Shown here one piece after another: positions 55,215-62,975 of a stretch of DNA of 64,000 nucleotides. Position numbers and translations under genes: made by a program. Under the pieces are notes generated by a model. It was given only the letters and a program-made list of their open reading frames with translations. It was not told where the DNA came from and ran no database searches. This stretch comes from Pelomonas sp. SE-A7. GTDB lineage: Bacteria; Pseudomonadota; Gammaproteobacteria; Burkholderiales; Burkholderiaceae_C. The stretch's first letter is position 1; each line of letters opens with the position of its first letter. The stretch is taken from the NCBI RefSeq assembly GCF_030345705.1, contig NZ_JAUASW010000001.1:1364001-1428000 (forward strand). The letters are read 5' to 3'.

Positions 55215-55919
55215 TCAGCCGGCCAGCCGCTCCCAGATCGGACCGCCGTCATCGATGCGCACATGCTGGCCCGGCGCGAAGCCGGCCGCATTCAGCAGCC
55301 GGGCAACGGCTTCCAGCGAAGCATCATGGCGACCCAGGGCCGCCTGGGCATCGGCTTCAAGAAAGGACACATAGAGCAGCTGGCGCGGCAGCAGCGCAGC
55401 CAGGTGGCTGAGCCAGGCCTCGCCCAGGCTGGCCCGCGCCTCGGCCGGATCGCGTGGGCAGAAATGCGCGCCCAGCGAGCGCCAGAACGGCGAGCTGCCC
55501 CGGGCATCGCGCTGCCCTTGCAGCTCGACGACGACGCGCGCTCCCGGGCTCAGCTGGCCCAGCGCATGGGCGAGCAGCGCCGGCAGCGCGGTCTCATCAC
55601 CGGCCAGCGAGCAGATCTCGCTGCAGCCGGTCTGGTCATTGCCCAGCAGCAGCGTGGCCTGACGATGGAAGAGCTGCAGCTCGGCCGCCGCATGCACGGC
55701 CTGGCCCACGTGATAGCTGTAGCGTGGCAGGACCAGGCCCAGCCGCTCGCGCAAGCGCAGGCAGCCGCGCAGCCGGCCCTCGGCATCGACGGCCACCCAC
55801 AGCTGCTCGCCTTCGCGCTGCAGCGTGGTGTCCACCGGCCAGCCGTCCTGCGCGGTCCAGCCCAGCAGCGTAGGCAGATCGGCTTCGCCGGCCGCGCGTA
55901 TCAGGCAGTTGCTGCTCAT
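55215..55919 (-). CDS. Shortened AstA-like subunit (GNAT fold)
   Basis: A 234-residue relative of arginine N-succinyltransferase that aligns with AstA by eye along its length: SPFWRSLGAHF for the family SPFWEALGRHFF, LLPRQLLYVSFL for LMPKHPLYVDFL, and DDGGPIWERLAG at the end. It lacks the last roughly 70 residues of AstA and is shorter inside. Its start overlaps the stop of the full-length astA by four bases. In Pseudomonas the enzyme is a heterodimer (AruF/AruG), so this may be the second subunit; a degenerate paralogue is the other option. Confidence 0.75.
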   Translation of the reverse strand: MSSNCLIRAAGEADLPTLLGWTAQDGWPVDTTLQREGEQLWVAVDAEGRLRGCLRLRERLGLVLPRYSYHVGQAVHAAAELQLFHRQATLLLGNDQTGCSEICSLAGDETALPALLAHALGQLSPGARVVVELQGQRDARGSSPFWRSLGAHFCPRDPAEARASLGEAWLSHLAALLPRQLLYVSFLEADAQAALGRHDASLEAVARLLNAAGFAPGQHVRIDDGGPIWERLAG

Positions 55920-56968
55920 GCTGAAGCCTCCCCCGCCAGATCCAGCGGTGTCACGCTGAGACGGTCGCCGCGTTGCAGACCGAGCCGCTGCACCAGCTCG
56001 TGGCTGGCCGCTATTGCAGTGCCTCGCACAGGCAATAGCGCCAGGCCGGCGCGGAAGCGCGAGCGCTCGCAATGCGCGACCAGATGCCAGTCCATAGTTC
56101 CCGCCTCGCCCGTTTTTGCTTCGACTTTCAGCTGGCGCTGGCGACGCACGCTGGCCAGCAAGGGCAAGCGCCCTTCCACGGTCGGGCCGCCGTCGAAGAT
56201 GTCCACATAGCTGTCGGCATCGAAGCCCTCGGCCAGCAGCATGGAGAAAGGCAGCTCTCCGACCGGATGCAGCTGCCCCAGCGCGAACTGGGCCTCGGCC
56301 GGCAAAAGGGTCACATAGACCGCCGAGGTGGGCATCAGGTCGGCGATGAAGGCCTTGCTGCGCCCGCCGATCACGCGCTCGGCCTGCGGATAGTCCATGC
56401 GGAAGAAGCGCCGGCCCACGGCATCCCAGAACGGGCTCTGGCCCTGTGCATCGACCAGGCCGGGATGCTCGGAGGCGATGCGCTCACTGAAGCGCTCGGC
56501 CTGGGCGGCGATGAAAAGCAGCCGCGCCCGCGACAGCAACTCCGGCGCCGGGCCGTCCTCGTAGGCAGGCTCGATGTAGAACGAGGTCAGCAGGGTGCAG
56601 CCGCTCAGGTCGTGGCACAGGTGCAGGGTATGCAGCCGCTGGCTGATGCCCAGGGCCTTGGACGCATGGACCACGAACTCGTTGCGGTAGCTGTAGAAGC
56701 GGTCGTTGAAGCCGGCGCTGGCCGCTATGCCGCTGCAGCCGACCACGCGGCCGGCGTCTTCCAGCACGAACAGATAGCTCTCCTCGCCGCTGGCCGCGTC
56801 CTCGTTGGCGAAGGCATGCTCGGAGCGCGCGATGCGCTGGCGCAGCTGCTCACGGTCGCTCGGCAGCGAGCTGATGCCGTCCACCGAGGCGGCGGCCAGG
56901 CGCTCCAGCGCCGGCAGGTCGGCCGCGGCACAGGGCCGCAGCAGCAGTTGTTCGGATTGGTTCTTCAT
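55916..56968 (-). CDS. astA: Arginine N-succinyltransferase
   Basis: A 350-residue acyltransferase that puts succinyl from succinyl-CoA on arginine, first step of the AST degradation route. Clear motifs: LFVLEDAGRVVGCSGIAAS, SYRNEFVVHASKALGI, SPFWDAVGRRFFRMDY, AFIADLMPTSAVYVTLLP and DIFDGGPTVEGRLP. Full length for the family. Coupled by ATGA overlaps to the AraC-type regulator upstream and the short AstA-like gene downstream. No astB, astC, astD or astE is in the window. Confidence 0.9.
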   Translation of the reverse strand: MKNQSEQLLLRPCAAADLPALERLAAASVDGISSLPSDREQLRQRIARSEHAFANEDAASGEESYLFVLEDAGRVVGCSGIAASAGFNDRFYSYRNEFVVHASKALGISQRLHTLHLCHDLSGCTLLTSFYIEPAYEDGPAPELLSRARLLFIAAQAERFSERIASEHPGLVDAQGQSPFWDAVGRRFFRMDYPQAERVIGGRSKAFIADLMPTSAVYVTLLPAEAQFALGQLHPVGELPFSMLLAEGFDADSYVDIFDGGPTVEGRLPLLASVRRQRQLKVEAKTGEAGTMDWHLVAHCERSRFRAGLALLPVRGTAIAASHELVQRLGLQRGDRLSVTPLDLAGEASA

Positions 56969-57954
56969 GTGGACTCCCCAGGCGCGCCCTGGCGCCAGGC
57001 CGCGGCGCGCTGGCCGCGTTCCTCGCGCGGCGTGCGGCCGAAAAAACTCTTGTAGGCATTCGAGAAATGCGGCCCCGAGGCGAAACCGCAGGACAGGCCG
57101 ATCTGCAGGATGGACTGGCTGCTCTGCTGCAGCAGGCGCTGGGCCCGGCGCAGCCGCAGCTCCAGGTAATAGCGCGAGGGCAGCGAGTCCAGGTGCTGCT
57201 TGAACAGGCGTTCCAGCTGGCGGCGCGACAGGCCCACCAGGCGGGCGATGTCCTCGGTGGGCAGCGGCTCGCCGAGGTTGGCTTCCATCAGGGCCAGGGC
57301 CTCGCTGAGCCGTGCACTGCCACCGCCCATCAGCTCGGTGATGGGCGGACGCTGGCGCTCGCCCGCAGCGCGCGGCTGGGCCAGCGACAGCTGCAGGGCC
57401 AGCTGCTGCGAGACGCGCTCGCCATGCAGTCGCGCGGCCCAGGCCAGCATCAGGTCCAGCACGGCCACGCCGGCCGCGCTACTGAGCCGCCGGCCCTCCT
57501 GCGCCATCTCCCAGACCTGGCCGGACCAGACCACGGCGCCATGCTCCTGCTGGGCCAGGTCCTGCAGGCGCCAGTCGACCGTGGCCCGCTGGCCGTCGAG
57601 CAGTCCGGCAGCGGCCAGCAGCAAGGCGCCGCCATCGACGCCGGCCAGCACCAGCTCGCGACGCTCCTGCAAGGCCTGGCGCAAGGGCTCGCTCAAGACC
57701 TGACCCTCGCCGGCCACGACGAACAGCGCGAACAGCTCGCCGGCCTCGGCCAGGGCCTGGGTCTGGACCGCGGCGCCACCTGCGAGGCGCAGCAGGCCGC
57801 CCGCTTCGGCCAGCAGCGGCGCCTCGTACGCCGCCTCGTCCTGCAGCTCGTTCAGCCCCAGCAGCGCAGCCTGCACCGCGGCCGCCGCCAGCAGCGAAGC
57901 CTCGGCCGTCAACAGCACACCGCAGCAGCGCGGCTGGGACTGTCTTGCTGTCAC
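56965..57954 (-). CDS. AraC-family regulator, ArgR (GlxA) type
   Basis: A 329-residue regulator. The N-terminal 180 residues have a DJ-1/PfpI-like fold (VLAGVDGGALLLAAAGLLDGQ at about 102, and QVWEMAQEGRRLSSAAGVAVLD). The C-terminal AraC domain has two HTHs: DIARLVGLSRRQLERLFKQH and LQIGLSCGFASGPHFSNAYK. The domain layout is that of ArgR of Pseudomonas, which activates arginine uptake and AST genes. It is coupled by ATGA overlaps between the permease gene and astA. I infer that it senses arginine here. Confidence 0.88.
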   Translation of the reverse strand: MTARQSQPRCCGVLLTAEASLLAAAAVQAALLGLNELQDEAAYEAPLLAEAGGLLRLAGGAAVQTQALAEAGELFALFVVAGEGQVLSEPLRQALQERRELVLAGVDGGALLLAAAGLLDGQRATVDWRLQDLAQQEHGAVVWSGQVWEMAQEGRRLSSAAGVAVLDLMLAWAARLHGERVSQQLALQLSLAQPRAAGERQRPPITELMGGGSARLSEALALMEANLGEPLPTEDIARLVGLSRRQLERLFKQHLDSLPSRYYLELRLRRAQRLLQQSSQSILQIGLSCGFASGPHFSNAYKSFFGRTPREERGQRAAAWRQGAPGEST

Positions 57955-59339
57955 TGCCAGGCGATCAGGTGGGGCACGGCCAGCAGCGCCAGCGCCGCGA
58001 CCAGGTAGATCGCCTGCAGCTTCAGCATCCAGCGCGCCCAGGTCGCCCAGGGGATGCCGGCCAGGGCCAGCACGCCCACGGTGATGCCCGAAGTCGGGAT
58101 CATGGGCGTGGTCAGCTCACCGAACTGGAAGGCCAGGATGGCGGTCTGGCGGCTGATGCCCACGAGGTCGGCCAGCGGACCCATGATGGGCATGGTCAGG
58201 GCCGCCTGGCCGGTGCCCGAATGGATGAAGAAGTTGATCACCGACTGGATCAGGAACATCTTCTGGGCCGAGAACACCGGGCTGCTGGACTGCACCAGCG
58301 GCGCCAGCGCATGCAGCATGGTGTCGACGATATGGGCGTCGCGCATCAGCACCACCGTGCCTTTGGCCAGCGCGATCACCAGGGCCGTGCTGACCAGGTC
58401 CCGTGCACCCTGCAGGAAGGCGGCCACCCAGTCGTCGGCCGACAGCCGAGCCACCAGGCCCACCAGGATGCCCAGCACCAGGAACAGCGCGGCAATCTCC
58501 TCGATGTACCAGCCGAACTGGACCACGCCGACGATCATCAGGCCCAGCGCGCCGGCGAACAGCAAGAGCACCGCCTTGTGCGTGCCGCTCATGCCGGCGA
58601 AGGCCTCGAACTCGGCCAGGTTGAGCTCGCGGCGGCGCTGCTCGTCCAGCGCATAGGTGGGGCTGAGCGTCGGGTCGCGCTTCACGCGGGCGGCGTACCA
58701 GAGCAGGAAGGCGATGGTCAGGGCCGTGAAGATCAGCCAGCAGACGAAGCGAAAGCCAATGCCCGAGAACAGCGGAACGCCGGCAATGCCCTGGGCCACG
58801 CCCACGTTGAAGGGGTTCAGGAAGGCGGTGGCGAAACCGACCTGGGATCCGACGAAGGGAATGGCGACGCCGACCACGCTGTCGTACTTCAGCGCCAACG
58901 CCAGCGGAATGAAGATCAGCACGAAGGGAATCGCCTCCTCGGCCATGCCGAAGGTGGCGCCGCCCAGCGAGAACAGGGTGACGAAGACCGGGATCACCGC
59001 GCGCCGCACCAGGGCCGAGCGGGTATGGGCCTTGGCCACCGACTTGATCAGCGCATCGATGGCCTGGGTCTTGTGCAGCACGTTGAACACGCCGCCGACC
59101 AGCAGCACGAAGCCGATGATCAGGCCGGCCTCGACGAAGCCCTTGATCGGCGCGATCAGCAGGGCCACCGGCCCCTGCGGCTTGGCGTCTATGTAGCGGA
59201 AGGAATTCGGATCGACCAGCTTCTTGCCGTTGACCAGGGTGGTCTCGTACTGCCCGCCCGGCACCAGCCAGGTGGCCAGCGCTATCAGCGCCAGCAGCGC
59301 GAACAGCAGCACGAAGGTATTGGGCATGCGCAATTTCAT
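57951..59339 (-). CDS. YfcC-family permease
   Basis: A 462-residue inner-membrane protein with 12 or so helices of the YfcC/DcuC-type ion-transporter superfamily. Motifs: MPNTFVLLFALLALIALATW at the N-terminus, ATFGMAEEAIPFVLIF, FATAFLNPFNVGVAQGIAG, and IHSGTGQAALTMPIMGP. Related members carry arginine, ornithine or C4 acids, but the YfcC group has few characterised substrates. Placed between cphZ (13 bases) and the regulator (ATGA overlap), it probably imports beta-Asp-Arg or arginine. That role is inferred from context. Confidence 0.88.
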   Translation of the reverse strand: MKLRMPNTFVLLFALLALIALATWLVPGGQYETTLVNGKKLVDPNSFRYIDAKPQGPVALLIAPIKGFVEAGLIIGFVLLVGGVFNVLHKTQAIDALIKSVAKAHTRSALVRRAVIPVFVTLFSLGGATFGMAEEAIPFVLIFIPLALALKYDSVVGVAIPFVGSQVGFATAFLNPFNVGVAQGIAGVPLFSGIGFRFVCWLIFTALTIAFLLWYAARVKRDPTLSPTYALDEQRRRELNLAEFEAFAGMSGTHKAVLLLFAGALGLMIVGVVQFGWYIEEIAALFLVLGILVGLVARLSADDWVAAFLQGARDLVSTALVIALAKGTVVLMRDAHIVDTMLHALAPLVQSSSPVFSAQKMFLIQSVINFFIHSGTGQAALTMPIMGPLADLVGISRQTAILAFQFGELTTPMIPTSGITVGVLALAGIPWATWARWMLKLQAIYLVAALALLAVPHLIAWQ

Positions 59340-59352
59340 GGACGCCGCCCCT

Positions 59353-60468
59353 TCACATCGACAGCAGCTTGCCGCTGCGGAAGGCCACAGCCCCGGCGAT
59401 CTTGGCCACCTTCATGCCACGCGCTGCATAGCGCCTGGCCACGCGGGCGAACAGCACGCCCGTGACCGTGGCCCGGAGCTCGCTGCGCTGGTCGGTGGCC
59501 GGGTCTATCACCTCGGCCACCAGCTCGCCGGCCGCGACCTGCTCGCCCGGGTTCTTGTGGAAGACGATGACGCCGGCATGCGGTGCCGCCAGCGGCTCCA
59601 CGCCTTCCAGCGGTGTGGCTGCGCAGCGCGCTGCGGGCTGCGCAGGCGCTGCGCCGGCCACATGGCCCATGTCCTGCAGCCAGGCGACCAGGGCCTCGGC
59701 GTCCTGGCGGGCCAGTCCATGCTCGACCTGGTGCTCGCCGCGCAGCTCCACGGTGACCGAGATGCAGGCATTCGGAATCGGATGGGTGGGCAGCTGTTCA
59801 GCCAGTTCCCACCAATGGCGCGACAGCGTTTCGTCGAAGGGATCGTCGCCCGAGACCTTGGCGAGCAGCACCGCCTCGGCGCCCATGCGGCGGGCCAGCT
59901 GCATCACCGGTTCAGCCAGCGGCGTGCCGGTGTAGAGATGCAAGACGGCCTCGTTGTCGCAGTGCAGGTCCAGCACGACGTCGGCATCGGTGGCCAGGGT
60001 CTGCAAGAGTTTCTTCAAGGCCTCGGTCTCGCTTTGCGCCTCCCACTCGGCCAGCACCGCCAGGCCCTCCTTGCGGATGATCGCCACATTGGCCGCGGCA
60101 TCGCTGCCGAGCTTGCCTTGCAGGCGCGGTAGCACCAGCGGCGTCAGGTGCTTGTAGAGGCGGTTGAAGTTGATGCCGGTCGCCAGGTCGAAGCGGCCGA
60201 ACAACGTGCCTTGCAGCTCCTGGGCCAGGCCTATGGGATTGGCCATGGGCACCAGCACGATCTCGCCGGCGATGGCACCGGCATCGTCCAGCGCCTGCAG
60301 CTGCTCGCGCAGGTGCTGGGCCACCAGCAGGGCCGGAATCTCGTCGGCATGCAGCGAGGCCTGGATGTAGACCTTGCGGCCGTTCTCGGCGCGGCCGTAG
60401 TGCAGGCTACGTAGCGTGCGCTGAACGCCGGCGCTGGGGGATGGGAGTGCGTGCTGCACGAGTCGCAT
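59353..60468 (-). CDS. cphZ: Cyanophycin dipeptide hydrolase, CphZ/AotO type (M14 family)
   Basis: A 371-residue zinc peptidase, often annotated as succinylglutamate desuccinylase/aspartoacylase. The zinc motif is ASLHADEIPALLVAQ and the third ligand is in VVLDLHCDNEAV; a C-terminal biotinyl-like beta domain (AAPHAGVIVFHKNPGEQV) follows. There is no signal peptide, so it is cytoplasmic. Size and context match AotO/CphZ, shown in Pseudomonas to cut beta-Asp-Arg to Asp and Arg. The adjacent exported cyanophycinase and ArgR-type regulator strengthen this. AstE is the alternative but is usually smaller and found with astD. Confidence 0.82.
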   Translation of the reverse strand: MRLVQHALPSPSAGVQRTLRSLHYGRAENGRKVYIQASLHADEIPALLVAQHLREQLQALDDAGAIAGEIVLVPMANPIGLAQELQGTLFGRFDLATGINFNRLYKHLTPLVLPRLQGKLGSDAAANVAIIRKEGLAVLAEWEAQSETEALKKLLQTLATDADVVLDLHCDNEAVLHLYTGTPLAEPVMQLARRMGAEAVLLAKVSGDDPFDETLSRHWWELAEQLPTHPIPNACISVTVELRGEHQVEHGLARQDAEALVAWLQDMGHVAGAAPAQPAARCAATPLEGVEPLAAPHAGVIVFHKNPGEQVAAGELVAEVIDPATDQRSELRATVTGVLFARVARRYAARGMKVAKIAGAVAFRSGKLLSM

Positions 60469-60508
60469 GGCTTGTCTCTCTCTGTCTTCTTTCGGATTCG
60501 TCTGTCGC

Positions 60509-61771
60509 TCAGCGCGAGGCGCTCAGCGGCGCATAGAACGGGCGCCTGATCTGCACCGGCTGCACATCGAGGCGCAGGCCGAGCAGCGTGTAGTCACCGG
60601 CACCGTCAGCGCCGGACCAGGCCAGGCTTTCGGCCGCCTTGTGCAAACGGAACTCGAAGCCCAGGTCGGGCTGCGGGTCCTGCGGGCCGGGCTTGCCCTT
60701 GAAGGCGATGCCGCGCAGCTCGGCATGGGGGCTGTCGATCAGCTGGGTCATCGCGCGGACGATGACGTTGTCGGCCAGCATGTCAATGAAGAAGGGTTCG
60801 GCCTGAAAGCGCGGCTCGAAGTCGGCGGCGCGCGGATCGACCTTGGATCCGGCCAGCTTCTGCTCGGAAGGCGTGCTGCGGCCGGTGGCCAGGTCGTGCC
60901 GGTCGCCGCGATCCAGGTAGCTGAGTTTGACGTTGCGGATGTTGAAGGCGCCCAGCTTGTCGTCGCTGCTGGCCTCGCCCAGATCCACCAGAAGCACACC
61001 GCGCGCGCCTATGACCTCGACCTGCGAGCCGCGCAGCACGGCGGCGCTGTCTTCCTCCACGCCCAGGCCCAGCTTCAGGCCGCGCGCCTGCATCAAGGGC
61101 AGGATGCGGCCAATGCGGCCGCGCTTGAGGAAATGCTGGTCGACGAAGAGCTCGCTCTCGACGAAGCCCAGGCCGCGGCCCCATTCGCGACCTTCGCGGA
61201 TGCGGCCCTGCAGCACGGCGATGCCGTCCGCCGCGTCCCGGAACATGGTGCGGCTCATGATGGCCGCGCCGGCACTGGTGCCGGCCACCACGCCGCCGCG
61301 CCGGTAGACCGCCCAGATCGCCTTCAGCATTTCCGTGGGCTCGCCCTTGGGCTGCAAGGTGTTGACGATCAGCTCCTGCCCACCGCCGGAGAAGAACACG
61401 CCGCCGCTGCTGCGCACCTTCTCGATCAGGACCGGGTCGTTCAAGGCCGCGTGCAGGTCCACGCCGGTCAGACCGGGAGCGACCGGAATCACCTCGGGCC
61501 GCGCGCCATGGCGGGTCAGCGGCTCCACGATCTGGGCCGCTGCGCGCTGCGGATTGCCGGACGCCGTGGCGAACACGGCGATGCGAGCGCCCGGGCCACC
61601 GGCGGCATCGACCACGCGCTGCCAGATGGCGGCGTTGTCGGGCTTGAGCGCGCCACCGATGGCGATGACCGTGCCCTGCGGCGTCTCGGCATGTGCGCCC
61701 GCGGCCAAAGCCGACAGGGCCAGGACCGCGAAACAGCGGCGAGTGAGAAGCGATGACAGCATGACCGCCAT
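60509..61771 (-). CDS. cphE: Exported cyanophycinase (CphE-like)
   Basis: A serine peptidase of family S51, about 420 residues, cleaving cyanophycin to beta-Asp-Arg. Signal RRCFAVLALSALAAGAHA shows export. The nucleophile is in VVAGTSAGAAIMS; other S51 segments are GTVIAIGGALK, GVFFSGGGQELIV and FVDQHFLKRGRIGRILP. The C-terminal 120 residues exceed the intracellular CphB type (about 270) and fit the extracellular CphE type (about 420). The start is either Met at 61771 or three codons later; neither has a strong ribosome site. First gene of a six-gene operon; no cyanophycin synthetase is near. Confidence 0.88.
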   Translation of the reverse strand: MAVMLSSLLTRRCFAVLALSALAAGAHAETPQGTVIAIGGALKPDNAAIWQRVVDAAGGPGARIAVFATASGNPQRAAAQIVEPLTRHGARPEVIPVAPGLTGVDLHAALNDPVLIEKVRSSGGVFFSGGGQELIVNTLQPKGEPTEMLKAIWAVYRRGGVVAGTSAGAAIMSRTMFRDAADGIAVLQGRIREGREWGRGLGFVESELFVDQHFLKRGRIGRILPLMQARGLKLGLGVEEDSAAVLRGSQVEVIGARGVLLVDLGEASSDDKLGAFNIRNVKLSYLDRGDRHDLATGRSTPSEQKLAGSKVDPRAADFEPRFQAEPFFIDMLADNVIVRAMTQLIDSPHAELRGIAFKGKPGPQDPQPDLGFEFRLHKAAESLAWSGADGAGDYTLLGLRLDVQPVQIRRPFYAPLSASR

Positions 61772-61872
61772 CTTGGCAGCGCCCTGCCGTCGCCACCATC
61801 GGGAAAGGCCGGGCATGCCCGGCCACGGCGCGGCCGGCGCAATTGCATGTCGCATTGAAGCAAGGCCGGCGC

Positions 61873-62550
61873 TCAGGCCTTGGTCTTGGGCTGCAGCTCG
61901 CGCAGCGCTTCCTTGCCCAGGGCGCGCTGGGTCGCATCGCCGGAAGCTGCCAGCTTGGTGGCCAGGTCCACCGCCGCGGCGCGCAAGGCGGCGTTGCGCT
62001 TGCCGGTGGCCCGCAAGGCCATGCTGACCGACTTCATCACGAAATGGCGCTCGTCGGTGGAGGCCTTCTCGACACGCTTCAGCGCATCGAGGAAGAGCGC
62101 GTCCTTGGCCGTCTTGTCATGCACGCTCAGGCCCCAGATCAGCGCAAAGCCGGCGCGGCGCACATAGAGCTCTTCGCGCGGCGTCCAGGCCTTGACCAGG
62201 GCCCAGGCTTGGTTCGTGCGGTCGAACAGGGCGAAGCAAGCCGTGTCCACCACGGCCCAGTTGTCCATGCCCTCGACCCAGCGCTGCATCTGCTCGGCCG
62301 TCATCCGCTTCGGGTCGGCCACATAGCAGGCCAACAAGCGCGCCTCGTAGATGCCGGCATCCCAGAGCGCATCGGCCAGCACATGCGGCCGGCCCAGCTG
62401 CTTGGCCAGGGCCTGCACATCGCGCATGGCCACGCCCCAGGCACCCTCGCTCGGAATCGCATAGCGGGCATAGCCGGCCAGCACCTCGGGACTGGCCCGC
62501 TTCTTCAGCTCGGCCAGCGCCTGCTTGAGCGTAGGCGCGCTGGCGGCCAT
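61873..62550 (-). CDS. DNA alkylation repair protein (AlkD-like HEAT repeat)
   Basis: A 225-residue all-helical protein of the AlkD family, with GVAMRDVQALAKQLGRP, DNWAVVDTACFALF and WALVKAWTPREELYVRRAGFAL (split) as HEAT-like repeats. AlkD excises bulky or charged alkyl bases. The start ATG at 62550 shares one base with the stop of the DUF488 gene (TGATG), so expression is coupled. A 100-base gap precedes the cyanophycin operon downstream. Confidence 0.87.
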   Translation of the reverse strand: MAASAPTLKQALAELKKRASPEVLAGYARYAIPSEGAWGVAMRDVQALAKQLGRPHVLADALWDAGIYEARLLACYVADPKRMTAEQMQRWVEGMDNWAVVDTACFALFDRTNQAWALVKAWTPREELYVRRAGFALIWGLSVHDKTAKDALFLDALKRVEKASTDERHFVMKSVSMALRATGKRNAALRAAAVDLATKLAASGDATQRALGKEALRELQPKTKA

Positions 62551-62936
62551 CACTCCACCGCCGCGCCGTTCTCGACCAGCAGGGCCCGCAGGATGGAGCG
62601 GTGGCAATGCGATTCCTGCTCGCAGTAGCAGCCCACGGCCAGGTGAGTGCGGTGCGACAGCGCGGCCAGCAGGGCCAGGTCATGCCCGGCCTCGGGCGTG
62701 CCCATCTCGGCGCGGTACTTGCGCTCAAAGGCCTTCCATTCGGCGGGCGTGCCGGCGGCCTGGCCCAGCTTCATGGTCTCGGCGCTGGGCGCCAGATTGG
62801 GGAACCAGAGGTCGTACCAGTTCTGCGAGGCGAACTCGCTCTTGGGCACGCCGCGCGGCGGCCGGCGCACCGTGCCCAGGCGCAGGCCCTCGCCCTCGAC
62901 TCGATCTGAACCCAGGCGGACGACGCGAATGACCAT
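62550..62936 (-). CDS. DUF488 protein
   Basis: A 128-residue protein of the DUF488 family. The motif WYDLWFPNLAPS and the cysteine segment VGCYCEQESHCHRSIL near the end are typical. Function unknown. It is the first gene of a pair with the AlkD-like gene through a TGATG overlap. Upstream is a sensor kinase gene 39 bases away on the same strand. Confidence 0.87.
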   Translation of the reverse strand: MVIRVVRLGSDRVEGEGLRLGTVRRPPRGVPKSEFASQNWYDLWFPNLAPSAETMKLGQAAGTPAEWKAFERKYRAEMGTPEAGHDLALLAALSHRTHLAVGCYCEQESHCHRSILRALLVENGAAVE

Positions 62937-62975
62937 GGCTACCTCTCGCTGCTTCGCTGCGGGCGATGCTAGCGC

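Noticed and set aside
55215..55919. Short AstA-like gene as a pseudogene
   Set aside because: Frame is intact, family motifs persist to the end, and its start is coupled to astA; a working subunit is equally likely.
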